DNA of 64,000 nucleotides from Cognatiluteimonas telluris (lineage in GTDB: Bacteria > Pseudomonadota > Gammaproteobacteria > Xanthomonadales > Xanthomonadaceae), in assembly GCF_011320095.1 (NCBI RefSeq), contig NZ_JAANOY010000001.1:308019-372018 (forward strand), read 5' to 3'. The notes beneath the pieces are model-generated. The model was given only the letters and a program-made list of their open reading frames with translations, searched no databases and was not told the origin of the DNA. The position numbers and the translations under genes are program-made. Shown piece after piece: positions 44,473 to 53,591 of this stretch (position 1 is its first letter; each line of letters begins with the position of its first letter).

Positions 44473-44546
44473 GTCCGTGCCGTCGCTTAGCCGCCGGCAG
44501 TCTACGCGGTGGGCGCGGATCGCAGCGTGCGACGCTTCGCTGCACC

Positions 44547-47500
44547 TCAGCCGTGCACGTCGCGCTCGGCCGAGGGCGTGTCCTGGTCGAGCTGGTCGAG
44601 CACCCGCGTGCGCTCGTCCGGCGGCCGCGTGTAGGGCGCCAGGATCAGGTAGAACGCCGGCACCACGAACAGCGACAGCAACGTCGACAGCGCGACGCCG
44701 AACACCACCACCACGCCGATGGTGGTCCGGCTGCCGGCGCCGGCACCGGTGGCGAGCATCAGCGGCATCGCGCCGGCGATCGTCGCGATCGAGGTCATCA
44801 GGATCGGCCGCATGCGGGTGGCGGCGGCGTCGAGGATGGCGTCCTTCACCGCCAGGCCGGCGTCGCGGCGCTGGTTGGCGAATTCCACGATCAGGATGCC
44901 GTTCTTCGCCGCCAGACCCACCAGCATCACGATGCCGATCTGGCTGAAGAGGTTCAGCGACTTGCCGAACAGGTACAGGCCCAGCAGCGCGCCCAGCACC
45001 GCCAGCGGCACCGTCAGCATGATCACCAGCGGATGCAGGAAGCTCTCGAATTGCGCGGCCAGCACCAGGAACACGATCAGCAGCGCCATGCCGAAGGTAA
45101 ACATGACCGCGCTGCCCGACTGCAGGTATTCGCGCGACTGCCCGCTGAAATCCACCTGCGCGGTCGCCGGCAGTTCCTCGCGCGCGGTCGCTCGCATCCA
45201 GTCGATCGCCTCGCCCAGCGTGTAGCCCGGCGCCAGCCCGGCCGACAACGTGATCGCGCGCAGGCGGTTGAAGCGGCCCAGGCTCCCGGCCTCGGCGCGC
45301 TCTTCCAGGCGCACGACGCTCGCCAGCGGCACCAGCGCGCCGCTGCGGCTGCGCACGTAGAGGTTGCTCAGGTCGGTGGGCGTGGCCCGTTCGCCCGCCG
45401 CGGCCTGCAGCACCACGTCGTATTCCTGGCCCTTACGTACGAAGGTGGTCACCCGGCTCGAACCGAGCATCGCCTGCAACGTATCGCCGATCGCCTGCTC
45501 GGTGACGCCCAGGTCGGCGGCCTTGGCCTCGTCGACAATGACGTGCACCTGCGGTCGGGTTTCCTTGTAGTCGGCATCGGCGCCGTAGAGGCCTGGATTC
45601 TGGTCCATGCGCGCGAGCATGCGGTCCCGCCACGCGACGAGGTCCTTGTAGTCGGGGCCTTCGAGCACGACCTGCAGGGGCTGCCCGCCGCTGCGCACCA
45701 GGCCCTGGCGCGTCTGCGGGATCGCGCGCACGCCGGGGATCTTCGCCAGGTCGCGGCGGATCTTCTCGACCACGTCGTCGGTGCTGACGTCGCGATCGTC
45801 CCAGGGCTTGAGGATGACGATGCCACGCCCGGAATTCATGTTTTCCGAGGCGCCATAGCTGCCCGGCACGCGGCTGAGCACGCGCATGCCGGGCTTGGCA
45901 TCGCCGGCGCTGCCGTCACCGATGTAGCGCATCAGCACCTGCTCGACCTTGTGCATCTGCGAGACGGTGTAGTCGAAGCCCGCGCCTTCCGGGCCGGTGA
46001 CGTTGACGCTGAACGAGCCGCGGTCCTCGCTCGGCGCCAGTTCGCGCGGCACCAGCTTGAACAGCCCGAACGCGACCAGCAGCGCGGCGACCATCGCAAT
46101 GCCGAACCACAGCGGATAGGAAATGAAACGCGCCAGCACGCGCCGGTATCCCGACGACAGCGCGCGCAGCCGCGCTTCCATCCACGCGCTGATGCCCTTG
46201 GGATTGGTATGCGGGCGCACCAGCAGCGAGCCCATCATCGGCGTCAGGCTCAGCGCGACGAAGCAGGAGATCGCGACCGCCCCCGCCAGCGCCACCGCGA
46301 GCTCGCGGAACAGGCGGCCGTTGTTGCCCTGCAGGAAGGCGATCGGCAGGAACACCGCCACCAGCACCGCGGTCGTCGCCATCACCGCGAACGCGACCTG
46401 GCGCGTACCGCGCAATGCCGCCAGCGCGGGCGGCTCGCCGAGATCGGCGCGGCGCTGGATGTTTTCCAGCACCACGATGGCGTCGTCGACCACCAGCCCG
46501 ATCGACAGCACCAGCGCCAGCAGCGTCAGCAGGTTGATCGAGAAGCCGAACACCAGCAGCGGCACGAACGCCGCCATCACGCACACCGGCACCGTCACCG
46601 CCGGCACCAGCGCCGAGCGCGCGCTGCCCAGGAACAGCCAGATCACCACCAGCACCAGCGCGATCGCCTCGGCCAGGGTCTTGTAGACCTCATGCACGGC
46701 GACATCGATGAAGACGGTGGCGTCGTAGGTGACGTCGATCTTCATGCCGTTGGGCAGGGTCTTGTTGATCGCGGCCACTTCCTTCTTCGCCGCATCGGCG
46801 ACGGCGAGATCGTTCGCGGTGGAAGTCTTGACGATGCCGAGGCCAACCTGGTCCTTGCCGTTGGTGCGGTAATACGCGCGGCGCTCGCGCGAGCCGAGCT
46901 CCACCCGCGCCACTTCCGACAGCCGCACCACGTGGCCGTCGCCCGAGGTCGCGCGCCCGATCGGCAGCTGCTCGAAGTCGGTGGTGTCGGCGAAGCTGCG
47001 ATCCAGCTGCAGGGTGAAGTCGCGGGTGGTCGATTCCAGCCGTCCCGCGGGAATGTCGACGTTGCGCGCGCGCAGCGCCGAGGTGATGTCGTCGATGGTC
47101 AGGCCGCGCGCGGCCAGCGCGTCGCGGTCGATCCAGATCCGCATCGCGTAGTCCTGCGCGCCACCGAGCTGCACCTGCGCGACGCCGTCGACCGTCGACA
47201 GGCGGTCGACGAGGTAACGCTCGGCGTAATCGGTCAGCGCGAGCGTGTCCATGCCCGGGCCACTGAGGTTGAACCAGACGATCACGTCCGAGTCGCTGGC
47301 GACCTTGCGGATCTGCGGCGCCTCGGCGTCGTCGGGCAGTTTGTCCAGGTTGCGGCTGACCGCGTCGCGCACGTCGTTGGCGGCGCTCTCGATGTCGCGC
47401 TGCAGGGTGAACTCGATGTTGATGCGCGAGGTTCCGTTCTCGCTTTCCGAAGTGATGGTGTCGACGCCCTCGATGCCGGACACCGCGTCCTCGAGGACCT

Positions 47501-47693
47501 TGGTGACGCGGGTTTCCATCACCGCCGCCGATGCACCGGTGTAGGTGGTGCTGATCGACACCACCGGCGGATCGATGTCGGGGAGTTCGCGCAGCGGCAG
47601 GCGCGTGAACGAGATCACGCCCAGCACGATCAGCAGCAGGCTGACCACGGTCGCGAAGACCGGGCGGTGGATCGAGATGTCGGACAGCTTCAT
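44547..47693 (-). CDS. RND multidrug efflux permease
   Basis: A 1048-residue inner-membrane RND transporter of the HAE-1 class. It has twelve helices with two large periplasmic loops. Hallmarks are DISIHRPVFATVVSLLLIVLG at the start, the proton-relay aspartates in GLVVDDAIVVLENIQR, the TVPVCVMAAF and LFFALSLTP-type segments, and QSREYLQSGSA in the second half. It overlaps the upstream membrane fusion gene by 4 bp. No outer-membrane channel gene lies beside it, so a shared TolC-type channel is implied. No local regulator is present. Confidence 0.95.
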   Translation of the reverse strand: MKLSDISIHRPVFATVVSLLLIVLGVISFTRLPLRELPDIDPPVVSISTTYTGASAAVMETRVTKVLEDAVSGIEGVDTITSESENGTSRINIEFTLQRDIESAANDVRDAVSRNLDKLPDDAEAPQIRKVASDSDVIVWFNLSGPGMDTLALTDYAERYLVDRLSTVDGVAQVQLGGAQDYAMRIWIDRDALAARGLTIDDITSALRARNVDIPAGRLESTTRDFTLQLDRSFADTTDFEQLPIGRATSGDGHVVRLSEVARVELGSRERRAYYRTNGKDQVGLGIVKTSTANDLAVADAAKKEVAAINKTLPNGMKIDVTYDATVFIDVAVHEVYKTLAEAIALVLVVIWLFLGSARSALVPAVTVPVCVMAAFVPLLVFGFSINLLTLLALVLSIGLVVDDAIVVLENIQRRADLGEPPALAALRGTRQVAFAVMATTAVLVAVFLPIAFLQGNNGRLFRELAVALAGAVAISCFVALSLTPMMGSLLVRPHTNPKGISAWMEARLRALSSGYRRVLARFISYPLWFGIAMVAALLVAFGLFKLVPRELAPSEDRGSFSVNVTGPEGAGFDYTVSQMHKVEQVLMRYIGDGSAGDAKPGMRVLSRVPGSYGASENMNSGRGIVILKPWDDRDVSTDDVVEKIRRDLAKIPGVRAIPQTRQGLVRSGGQPLQVVLEGPDYKDLVAWRDRMLARMDQNPGLYGADADYKETRPQVHVIVDEAKAADLGVTEQAIGDTLQAMLGSSRVTTFVRKGQEYDVVLQAAAGERATPTDLSNLYVRSRSGALVPLASVVRLEERAEAGSLGRFNRLRAITLSAGLAPGYTLGEAIDWMRATAREELPATAQVDFSGQSREYLQSGSAVMFTFGMALLIVFLVLAAQFESFLHPLVIMLTVPLAVLGALLGLYLFGKSLNLFSQIGIVMLVGLAAKNGILIVEFANQRRDAGLAVKDAILDAAATRMRPILMTSIATIAGAMPLMLATGAGAGSRTTIGVVVVFGVALSTLLSLFVVPAFYLILAPYTRPPDERTRVLDQLDQDTPSAERDVHG

Positions 47694-48898
47694 CGCGGCG
47701 TCGTCGTCACCGGCGCCGCCGTGGCTGGCGCTGTTTTCCCTGGCGTTGCCGCTTTCGCTGTCGCCGGCTTCCCGGCGTCGACCACATGGCTGCCGTCGTG
47801 CAGCTTGACCGTGCCCTCGACCACGACGCGGTCGCCGGGCTTCAGGCCGGACACCACTTCGACCACGCCTTCGCGGCGGGTCCCGAGCTTGACCGGCACC
47901 TGCTCGACCGTGCCATCGGCGCGCACGCGGAACACCGAACTCTGCTCAGCCTCCTGCTGCACCGCCAGCTCCGGCAGCACCAGCGCCTGTCGCGTGGGCA
48001 ACTGCACCTGCACGCGCAGCAGCATGCCCTGGCGCAGCCGGCCGTCGACATTGGGCAGTTCCGCGCGCACCCGCACCGCACGGGTGTCGGGATCCACCCG
48101 GCTGTCGATGTCGGCGATGCGGCCTTCGAACGTCTGGCCCGGCCAGGCATCGCTGGTCGCGGTGATCGCCTGCCCGCGCGACAGCGCCGACAACGCGGCC
48201 TCGGGCAGGGTGAAGTCGAGCTTGATCGAGCTGTCGTCATCCAGCGTGGTGATCACCATCCCCGGCGCCACCAGTGCGCCGGGACTGACCATGCGCAGGC
48301 CGAGCACGCCGGCGAACGGCGCGGTGATGGTGCGATCGGCGACGGCGGCACGGCGCGCCTGCACCGCGGCCGCGGCGGCATCGCGGTTGGCGCGCAGAGT
48401 GTCGTACTGGCCGCGTGCGATGAGCTGGGCGCGGACGAGTTCGGCGCCACGGCGCAACTGCTGCTCGGCATCGCGCAGCGCGGCTTCCGCGGCGGCGACG
48501 TCGGCCTGTTGCGCGCGGCTGTTCATGTCGGCGAGCAGCTGTCCCTTGCGCACCCGCTGGCCGCTGTCGAACGCCAGCCGCGTGACCACGTCGCTGACCT
48601 TGGCGGTGATCGTCACCGCCTCGCGCGCCTGCGCGGTGCCCAGCGCATGCAGGGCGTCGTTGAAGGCCTGCGGTTCGACGAGGGTGGTGGTGACGGCCAC
48701 CGGGCGATTCCCGCCCTTTTGGGCGTTGGCGGCCTCGTCGTGGCCACAACCCGCCAGCAGCGCGGCCAGCACCAGCGCGGCCGCCAGACGCACGCGGGGA
48801 ACCCATGCGCGCCGTGGATGCGCAGGCGCCGTCGGCGACGGGAACAAGGGCGCGCGCAGCCGCGCGGCAAGGGGAACTCTGGGCATCGACGGGTTCAT
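47690..48898 (-). CDS. RND efflux membrane fusion lipoprotein
   Basis: A protein of about 402 residues of the periplasmic adaptor family. An unusually long N-terminal region (about 30 residues) precedes the signal peptide, which ends in a lipobox LLAGC (C51), so the adaptor is lipid-anchored. Then come the barrel-sandwich lipoyl half (RVRKGQLLADMNSRAQQ), an alpha-hairpin (AAEAALRDAEQQLRRG), VADRTITAPFAGVLGLR and the beta-barrel/membrane-proximal domains, ending in an Ala/Thr/Pro-rich tail. The start is taken as ATG 48898; a later ATG (48886) is also possible and would give a more ordinary signal peptide. It overlaps the RND gene by 4 bp. Confidence 0.92.
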   Translation of the reverse strand: MNPSMPRVPLAARLRAPLFPSPTAPAHPRRAWVPRVRLAAALVLAALLAGCGHDEAANAQKGGNRPVAVTTTLVEPQAFNDALHALGTAQAREAVTITAKVSDVVTRLAFDSGQRVRKGQLLADMNSRAQQADVAAAEAALRDAEQQLRRGAELVRAQLIARGQYDTLRANRDAAAAAVQARRAAVADRTITAPFAGVLGLRMVSPGALVAPGMVITTLDDDSSIKLDFTLPEAALSALSRGQAITATSDAWPGQTFEGRIADIDSRVDPDTRAVRVRAELPNVDGRLRQGMLLRVQVQLPTRQALVLPELAVQQEAEQSSVFRVRADGTVEQVPVKLGTRREGVVEVVSGLKPGDRVVVEGTVKLHDGSHVVDAGKPATAKAATPGKTAPATAAPVTTTPR

Positions 48899-49052
48899 TG
48901 CCAGCAAGCCACCAAGTCTAGCGGGCGCGCCCTGAGCGGACCCGTGCCGTCAGGCCCAGGCGCCCGTCGTCAACCGCAGGGCCTGTGACGCATTGCGCGC
49001 TTCCCGTCGTGGCGCAGGCGAAGGCCATCCGCCCGGCCGCGCCCGAAGCGCG

Positions 49053-49805
49053 TCAGGGCATGCCCAGCGACTTGAGCAGGGTCCGCGCCGCCAAGCCGAC
49101 TACCAGCAGGCCGACGCCGAGCATCAACGGCCGCGGCTGGATCCGCTTGACCGCCCACGCGCCCAGCGGCGCGGCCAGCACGCCGCCGGTCATCAGCCCG
49201 AACACGATCTGCGCATGGTGGAAGCCCAGCGTGGCCAGGAACACCAGCGAGATCGCCAGGCTGACGAAGAACTTCGCCGCATGCGCGGTGCCGATCGCAT
49301 AACGCGGCTCGTGGTGCTGCGCAACCAGGGTCGACGTCGTCAGAGAACCCCAGCCGCCACCGGTCACCGCATCCATGAAACCGGCCACCAGCCCCAGCGG
49401 CACCAGCCCACGCGCGCTGGCTTCGCCCTGCTTGCGCCGCCACGCGCGGCGCAGCAGCACCACGCCCAGGCCAAGCAGGTACAGCGCCACCAGCGGCCGC
49501 AACCAGCCCCAGTGCAGCCGGCTGAGCAGCAGCGCGCCGAGCACGCCGCCGATCACGCCGGGCAGCGCCAGCGCGCGCAACAGCCGCCACTGGATGTTGC
49601 CGAACAGGCTGTGGCTGACCCCGGACACGCCGGTGATGGCGACTTCGGCGGCATGCACGCTGGCGCTCACCAGCGACGGCGGCAGCCCGAAGGCGAGCAA
49701 CAGGCTGGCGGTGACCACGCCGTAGGCCATGCCCAATGCGCCATCGACGAGTTGTGCGGCAAAGCCGATGGCTGCGTAGAGCAGGAATCCGGTGGGCAGG
49801 TCCAT
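49053..49805 (-). CDS. TauE/SafE-family sulfite/anion transporter
   Basis: A 250-residue multi-helix membrane protein of the TauE/SafE (UPF0721) family. It has two repeated halves: GFAAQLVDGALGMAYGVVTASLL and, in the second half, LVAGFMDAVTGGGWGSLTTSTL, with the family GG-W-G motif. Members export or import sulfite, sulfoacetate or related anions. The gene is divergent from cysH (335 bp gap) and near cysteine synthase, so a link to sulfur assimilation is inferred. The start is ATG 49805 (MDLPTGFLLY); an ATG at 49844 would add 13 residues. Confidence 0.88.
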   Translation of the reverse strand: MDLPTGFLLYAAIGFAAQLVDGALGMAYGVVTASLLLAFGLPPSLVSASVHAAEVAITGVSGVSHSLFGNIQWRLLRALALPGVIGGVLGALLLSRLHWGWLRPLVALYLLGLGVVLLRRAWRRKQGEASARGLVPLGLVAGFMDAVTGGGWGSLTTSTLVAQHHEPRYAIGTAHAAKFFVSLAISLVFLATLGFHHAQIVFGLMTGGVLAAPLGAWAVKRIQPRPLMLGVGLLVVGLAARTLLKSLGMP

Positions 49806-50140
49806 GGGTTGCCACGGCAGGGGAAGCGGCCAGTATCGCGGCATGAATGCGTGACAGGAAGTCTGGCCCGGAGATTGCGAGGCGGCCACGGGTCCTGCAC
49901 GCGCGGACTTTCGCCCGCGGTGCGGCCGTATACTCGGCTGCCGTTGCAAGGGTCGGGCCGCTTGGATCGCAGACACGCCACGCGTGGGGTCATCGAGGTG
50001 ACGGCGGCAGGGGCGGCCTGTGATGCCATGCATCGCCCGTCCGGGGCCTGCACCCGCCTGCCGCGCCGGCCCGGCCGGTGCATGCGGCCGGCAGGCCAGG
50101 CGCCCGCGCACTTCGTCCAGGCAGACCCGGGGACGCCGCC
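49806..50140. promoter_or_regulatory. Divergent intergenic region with cysH promoter
   Basis: No gene is seen. A TATACT -10 box at 49930-49935 on the plus strand points at cysH, giving a leader of about 200 nt that is GC-rich and contains an imperfect palindrome (GCCTGCCGCGCCGGCCCGGCCGGTG) region. The minus-strand promoter of the TauE/SafE gene is not clear. No riboswitch class is recognised in the leader. Confidence 0.4.
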
Positions 50141-50866
50141 ATGTGCGGGGTGACCTTTCCCACCCTGGACGCCGTTGCGGCGCATCCTTCGGCCCTACGC
50201 GCGCTCAATGCGTGGCTGGCCACGCAGTCGGCCGAGGCGCGCTTGGAATGGGCGCTGCGATCGCTTCCCGCCATCCACGCCTTGTCCAGCAGCTTCGGCG
50301 CGCAGGCGGCGGTGGCGCTGCATCTGTGCACGCGCCTGCAACCCAAGCTGCCGGTCATCCTGGTCGACACCGGTTACCTGTTCCCGGAAACCTACCGCTT
50401 CGCCGACACCCTCGCCACACGCCTGGCGCTCAACCTGCAGGTGGTGCGGCCCGAGCTCAGTCCCGCCCACATGGAGGCCAGGCACGGGCGCTTGTGGGAA
50501 CAAGGCCTCGAGGGACTGGAGCGTTACAACCGCATGCGCAAGGTGGAGCCGATGCAGCGCGCGCTGGATGCGCTCGGCGCACGCACCTGGATCGCCGGCC
50601 TGCGTCGCTGCCAGTCGACCAGCCGCGCCGGCATCGAATTCCTGGAACGTCGCGACGGACGCTGGAAGCTGCATCCGATCGCCGACTGGAGCGATCGCGA
50701 TGTCGGGCAATACCTCGCGCGCCACGACCTGCCCTACCACCCACTGTGGGAGCAGGGTTACGTATCGATCGGCGACGTGCACAGCACGGTGCGCTGGAGT
50801 GAAGGCATGCGCGAGGAAGACACGCGCTTCCACGGGCTCAAGCGCGAGTGCGGACTGCACGACTAG
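50141..50866 (+). CDS. cysH: Phosphoadenylyl-sulfate reductase
   Basis: A 241-residue thioredoxin-dependent enzyme that reduces PAPS to sulfite in sulfate assimilation. Features are SSSFGAQAAVALHL (the PP-loop), VDTGYLFPETYRFAD, IAGLRRCQSTSR, PIADWSDRDVGQYLARHDLPYHPLWEQGY and the catalytic cysteine in KRECGLH at the C-terminus. The paired CC motifs of iron-sulfur APS reductases are absent, so the PAPS type is favoured. The start ATG 50141 lies in GGACGCCGCCATG. It is 253 bp upstream of cysteine synthase on the same strand. Confidence 0.95.
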   Translation: MCGVTFPTLDAVAAHPSALRALNAWLATQSAEARLEWALRSLPAIHALSSSFGAQAAVALHLCTRLQPKLPVILVDTGYLFPETYRFADTLATRLALNLQVVRPELSPAHMEARHGRLWEQGLEGLERYNRMRKVEPMQRALDALGARTWIAGLRRCQSTSRAGIEFLERRDGRWKLHPIADWSDRDVGQYLARHDLPYHPLWEQGYVSIGDVHSTVRWSEGMREEDTRFHGLKRECGLHD

Positions 50867-51119
50867 CATGGCGCGCTGGCCGCGGGTATCCGGCCCCGGC
50901 GGCCGTAATGCGCTGGCCGGACGGCCGTCCGCAAGGGCGCGGCGCGTTGGTGCACGGAGTTGATCGTCGAAGTGGGGCTGGTTTCCGGAATCCTCCCTGC
51001 CCGCCTTCCCCACCGCCCGGCGGCGCGGCGCGCTCACCTGGCCCGGCGCAGACTCCAGCCATCCCACCCGCCCCCATCCAGCTTCCCACCAGTACCCGGG
51101 CCGAGCCCACGAGGCCAGC

Positions 51120-52076
51120 ATGACCATCCACGACAGCATCCTCGACACCATCGGCCGCACGCCCGTCGTGCGCCTGCAACGCATCGCCCCACCCAACGTC
51201 GAACTGTACGCGAAGGTTGAATCCTTCAACCCCGGCGGTTCGGTCAAGGACCGGCTGGCGATCGCAATCATCCTCGACGCCGAAGCGCGCGGCCTGCTGA
51301 AGCCCGGCGACACCATCATCGAAGCCACGTCGGGCAACACCGGCGTGGCGTTGGCGATGGTCTGCGCCGCGCGCGGCTACCGCTTCGTCGCGGTGATGAC
51401 CGAGACGTTCTCGATCGAGCGCCGCAAGCTGATGCGCGCCTACGGGGCCAAGGTCATCCTCACCACCGCGGCCGAGCGCGGTACCGGCATGGTGCGGCGC
51501 GCGGAGGAATTGGCGCAGAAGCACGGCTGGTTCCTCGCCCGCCAGTTCACCAACCCCGCCAACCCGGCTTACCACCGGCAGACGACGGCGGCGGAAATCC
51601 TGCGCGACTTCGCCGGGCGCAGGCTGGACTGGTTCGTCAGCGGCTGGGGCACCGGCGGCACCCTCACTGGCGTCGGCGAAGTGCTCGCGGTGGCGCGGCC
51701 GGAGGTCAAGGTGATTGCCTGCGAGCCCGCCGGTGCGTCGCTGCTCGCCGGCAAGGACTGGGCACCGCACAAGATCCAGGGCTGGACGCCGGATTTCGTG
51801 CCCGAGGTGCTCAACCGCGCGGTCGCGCACGCCATCCTCGGCGTCGACGACACGCTCGCGCGCGACATGTCGCGGCGCCTGGCGCAGGAGGAAGGCATCT
51901 TCGTCGGGTTGTCGTCCGGCGCCACCGTCGCCGCGGCGCTCGAGGTCGCCAGGCAGGCGCGCGATGGCGACGTCATCCTGGCGATGTTGCCCGATACCGG
52001 CGAGCGCTACCTGTCGACGTTCCTGATGGAAGGCGTCAACGAAGGCTCGGACGACGACTGGCTGGCGAGTCTGTAG
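51120..52076 (+). CDS. cysK: Cysteine synthase (O-acetylserine sulfhydrylase)
   Basis: A 318-residue PLP enzyme that makes cysteine from O-acetylserine and sulfide. The PLP lysine is K43 in SFNPGGSVKDR; EATSGNTGVALAMV binds substrate; GWGTGGTLTGVGEVL holds the phosphate loop; and PDTGERYLSTFL is near the C-terminus. The sequence favours the CysK (A) branch over CysM, but the split is not certain without a tree. It follows cysH by 253 bp on the same strand with the TauE/SafE transporter nearby. The gap between cysH and this gene holds no recognised element. Confidence 0.93.
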   Translation: MTIHDSILDTIGRTPVVRLQRIAPPNVELYAKVESFNPGGSVKDRLAIAIILDAEARGLLKPGDTIIEATSGNTGVALAMVCAARGYRFVAVMTETFSIERRKLMRAYGAKVILTTAAERGTGMVRRAEELAQKHGWFLARQFTNPANPAYHRQTTAAEILRDFAGRRLDWFVSGWGTGGTLTGVGEVLAVARPEVKVIACEPAGASLLAGKDWAPHKIQGWTPDFVPEVLNRAVAHAILGVDDTLARDMSRRLAQEEGIFVGLSSGATVAAALEVARQARDGDVILAMLPDTGERYLSTFLMEGVNEGSDDDWLASL

Positions 52077-52094
52077 GCTGCACCGCGCTCCATC

Positions 52095-52126
52095 GCCCGG
52101 ATAACCGAAGCCCATCCGGGCTACGC
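52095..52126. repeat. Family A palindrome
   Basis: GCCCGGATAACCGAAGCCC..ATCCGGGCTACGCG at 52095-52126, between the convergent cysteine synthase and membrane-protein genes. It overlaps the end of the latter. Confidence 0.7.
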
Positions 52127-52654
52127 GACCAGCACGTCACCGTCGCTGGCATGCAACCCCATGCGGCTGGCGCAGATCAGCATGATCCGCTCGCGCAGGC
52201 GCCGGGGATTGTCGAACGACTGGATCACCAGCGCGGCCATGCTGAGCATGCCGGTCAGGTGCGCGAAGAACGAATCACCCGAGGACGCGATCATGCTCGG
52301 CGTCAGCGCCGCGGCCACCGTCAGCACCACCGAGACGATGATGTAGGTGCGGGTCTGTTTCCAGGCATTGGCATCGCTGCCGTGGATCGCCGCACCCATC
52401 CGCCGCGGCATGCCCATGACCTGGCGCAGCACGCCGGCCAGGCGGATCTCGCGCACGGTTCCTGCCGCCTTGATCAGGAACGCCAGCGCGGTGGCGAGCA
52501 TCCCCGCTACCGGCAACCAGTGCATGCTGCCGTGCGGCAGCGAGACGCAAACGCAGGCGAGGAAGAACAACAGCAGCCCGACGCGGTGCAGGCGGGCGGC
52601 GTCGTCGACGGAGGACTGCAGGCGATCGATGTTGGCGAGGTTGAGGCTGGTCAT
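52121..52654 (-). CDS. Hypothetical four-helix membrane protein
   Basis: A 177-residue protein of unknown function. Hydrophobic segments lie at about 24-40 (RVGLLLFFLACVCVSLP), 45-65 (WLPVAGMLATALAFLI), 104-122 (TYIIVSVVLTVAAALTP) and 130-148 (FFAHLTGMLSMAALVIQS). A basic, soluble stretch at 66-100 (REIRLAGVLRQVMGMPRRMG) lies between the pairs, and the tail ends ASDGDVLVA. No family recognised. Divergent from the DUF6498 gene. Confidence 0.7.
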   Translation of the reverse strand: MTSLNLANIDRLQSSVDDAARLHRVGLLLFFLACVCVSLPHGSMHWLPVAGMLATALAFLIKAAGTVREIRLAGVLRQVMGMPRRMGAAIHGSDANAWKQTRTYIIVSVVLTVAAALTPSMIASSGDSFFAHLTGMLSMAALVIQSFDNPRRLRERIMLICASRMGLHASDGDVLVA

Positions 52655-52849
52655 GGCGGCGGCTGATGGAAGGCGTGCAACGGGTGATCGACACCGGCCC
52701 GGGGCGCAGCCCGTGGGCGGAAATTCCGAGGAGGCGGCATCCCGTGCCGCAGCCGCATTCTGGCGCCTGCGCTGGCGGCGATCGGGGAGTCCGTCACAAA
52801 TATTTCACAGCGCGCCTGAACCCTGCCCACCGCGCTATCCTCGCGCTGC

Positions 52850-53518
52850 ATGAATGCGTCGTCGCGCAACCTGCTGCTGTCCAATGGCGCCACGCTGGCG
52901 GCCGCGCTGCTGCTGCACTGGGACGTGGGCTGGCTGCTGTGGCCGTACTGGATCCAGAGCGTGATCATCGGCTGGTATGCGCGCAAGCGCATGCTCACCC
53001 TGGCGCGGTTCAGTACCGACGGGTTCACCAGCAACGACCAGCCGGTCCCGGAGACCGAACAGGGCAAACGCTCCACCGCAAACTTCTTCGCCCTGCACTA
53101 CGGCGGCTTCCATGCTGGGTACTGCGCGTTCCTGGTCGCCGGGCACGCGGTCGGCGAACTGCGCGACATCCTCGTGCTGGTCGCCTGCGGAGTGTCGTTC
53201 GTACTATCGCAACGCGAAACCTACGCCGCGCAGCACCGCGCCGACGTGCGCGGCAAACCCAACCTCGGCGCACTGATGTTCACGCCGTACCTGCGCGTGG
53301 TTCCGATGCACCTGGCGATCATCCTCGGCGGCAATGCCTCAGGCGGGTTTGCACTGTGCCTGTTCACCGGCTTGAAGACGGTTTCCGACCTGTTGCTGGA
53401 TCGGATCGACCGCCGCATGGCCGTGCGTGCCGCCGACAGGACCGAATCGTCGATGGTGGCAGCGACGATCCCGCGGACGGTCGCCGACGCCGCCGCGCGC
53501 GAAGGCACGGGCGCCTGA
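52850..53518 (+). CDS. DUF6498-type integral membrane protein
   Basis: A 222-residue protein with about six helices and the family-like pattern LLLHWDVGWLLWPYWIQSVIIGWYA, FFALHYGGFHAGY and a C-terminal LFTGLKTVSDLLLDR. Function unknown. The start is ATG 52850. A TATCCT box at 52836-52841 lies eight bases before it and no Shine-Dalgarno is present, so the message is probably leaderless. The last 40 residues are soluble. Confidence 0.8.
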   Translation: MNASSRNLLLSNGATLAAALLLHWDVGWLLWPYWIQSVIIGWYARKRMLTLARFSTDGFTSNDQPVPETEQGKRSTANFFALHYGGFHAGYCAFLVAGHAVGELRDILVLVACGVSFVLSQRETYAAQHRADVRGKPNLGALMFTPYLRVVPMHLAIILGGNASGGFALCLFTGLKTVSDLLLDRIDRRMAVRAADRTESSMVAATIPRTVADAAAREGTGA

Positions 53519-53591
53519 CCGCGGCCGCCGGAATGCAGAACGCCGGCATTTCGCCGGCGCCTGCGAACCACCCATTGCCGATTGCGACGCC

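Noticed and set aside
44553..48935. 1460-codon plus-strand open frame opposite the RND operon
   Set aside because: Exactly antisense to two strongly recognised efflux genes; composition is that of a shadow frame.
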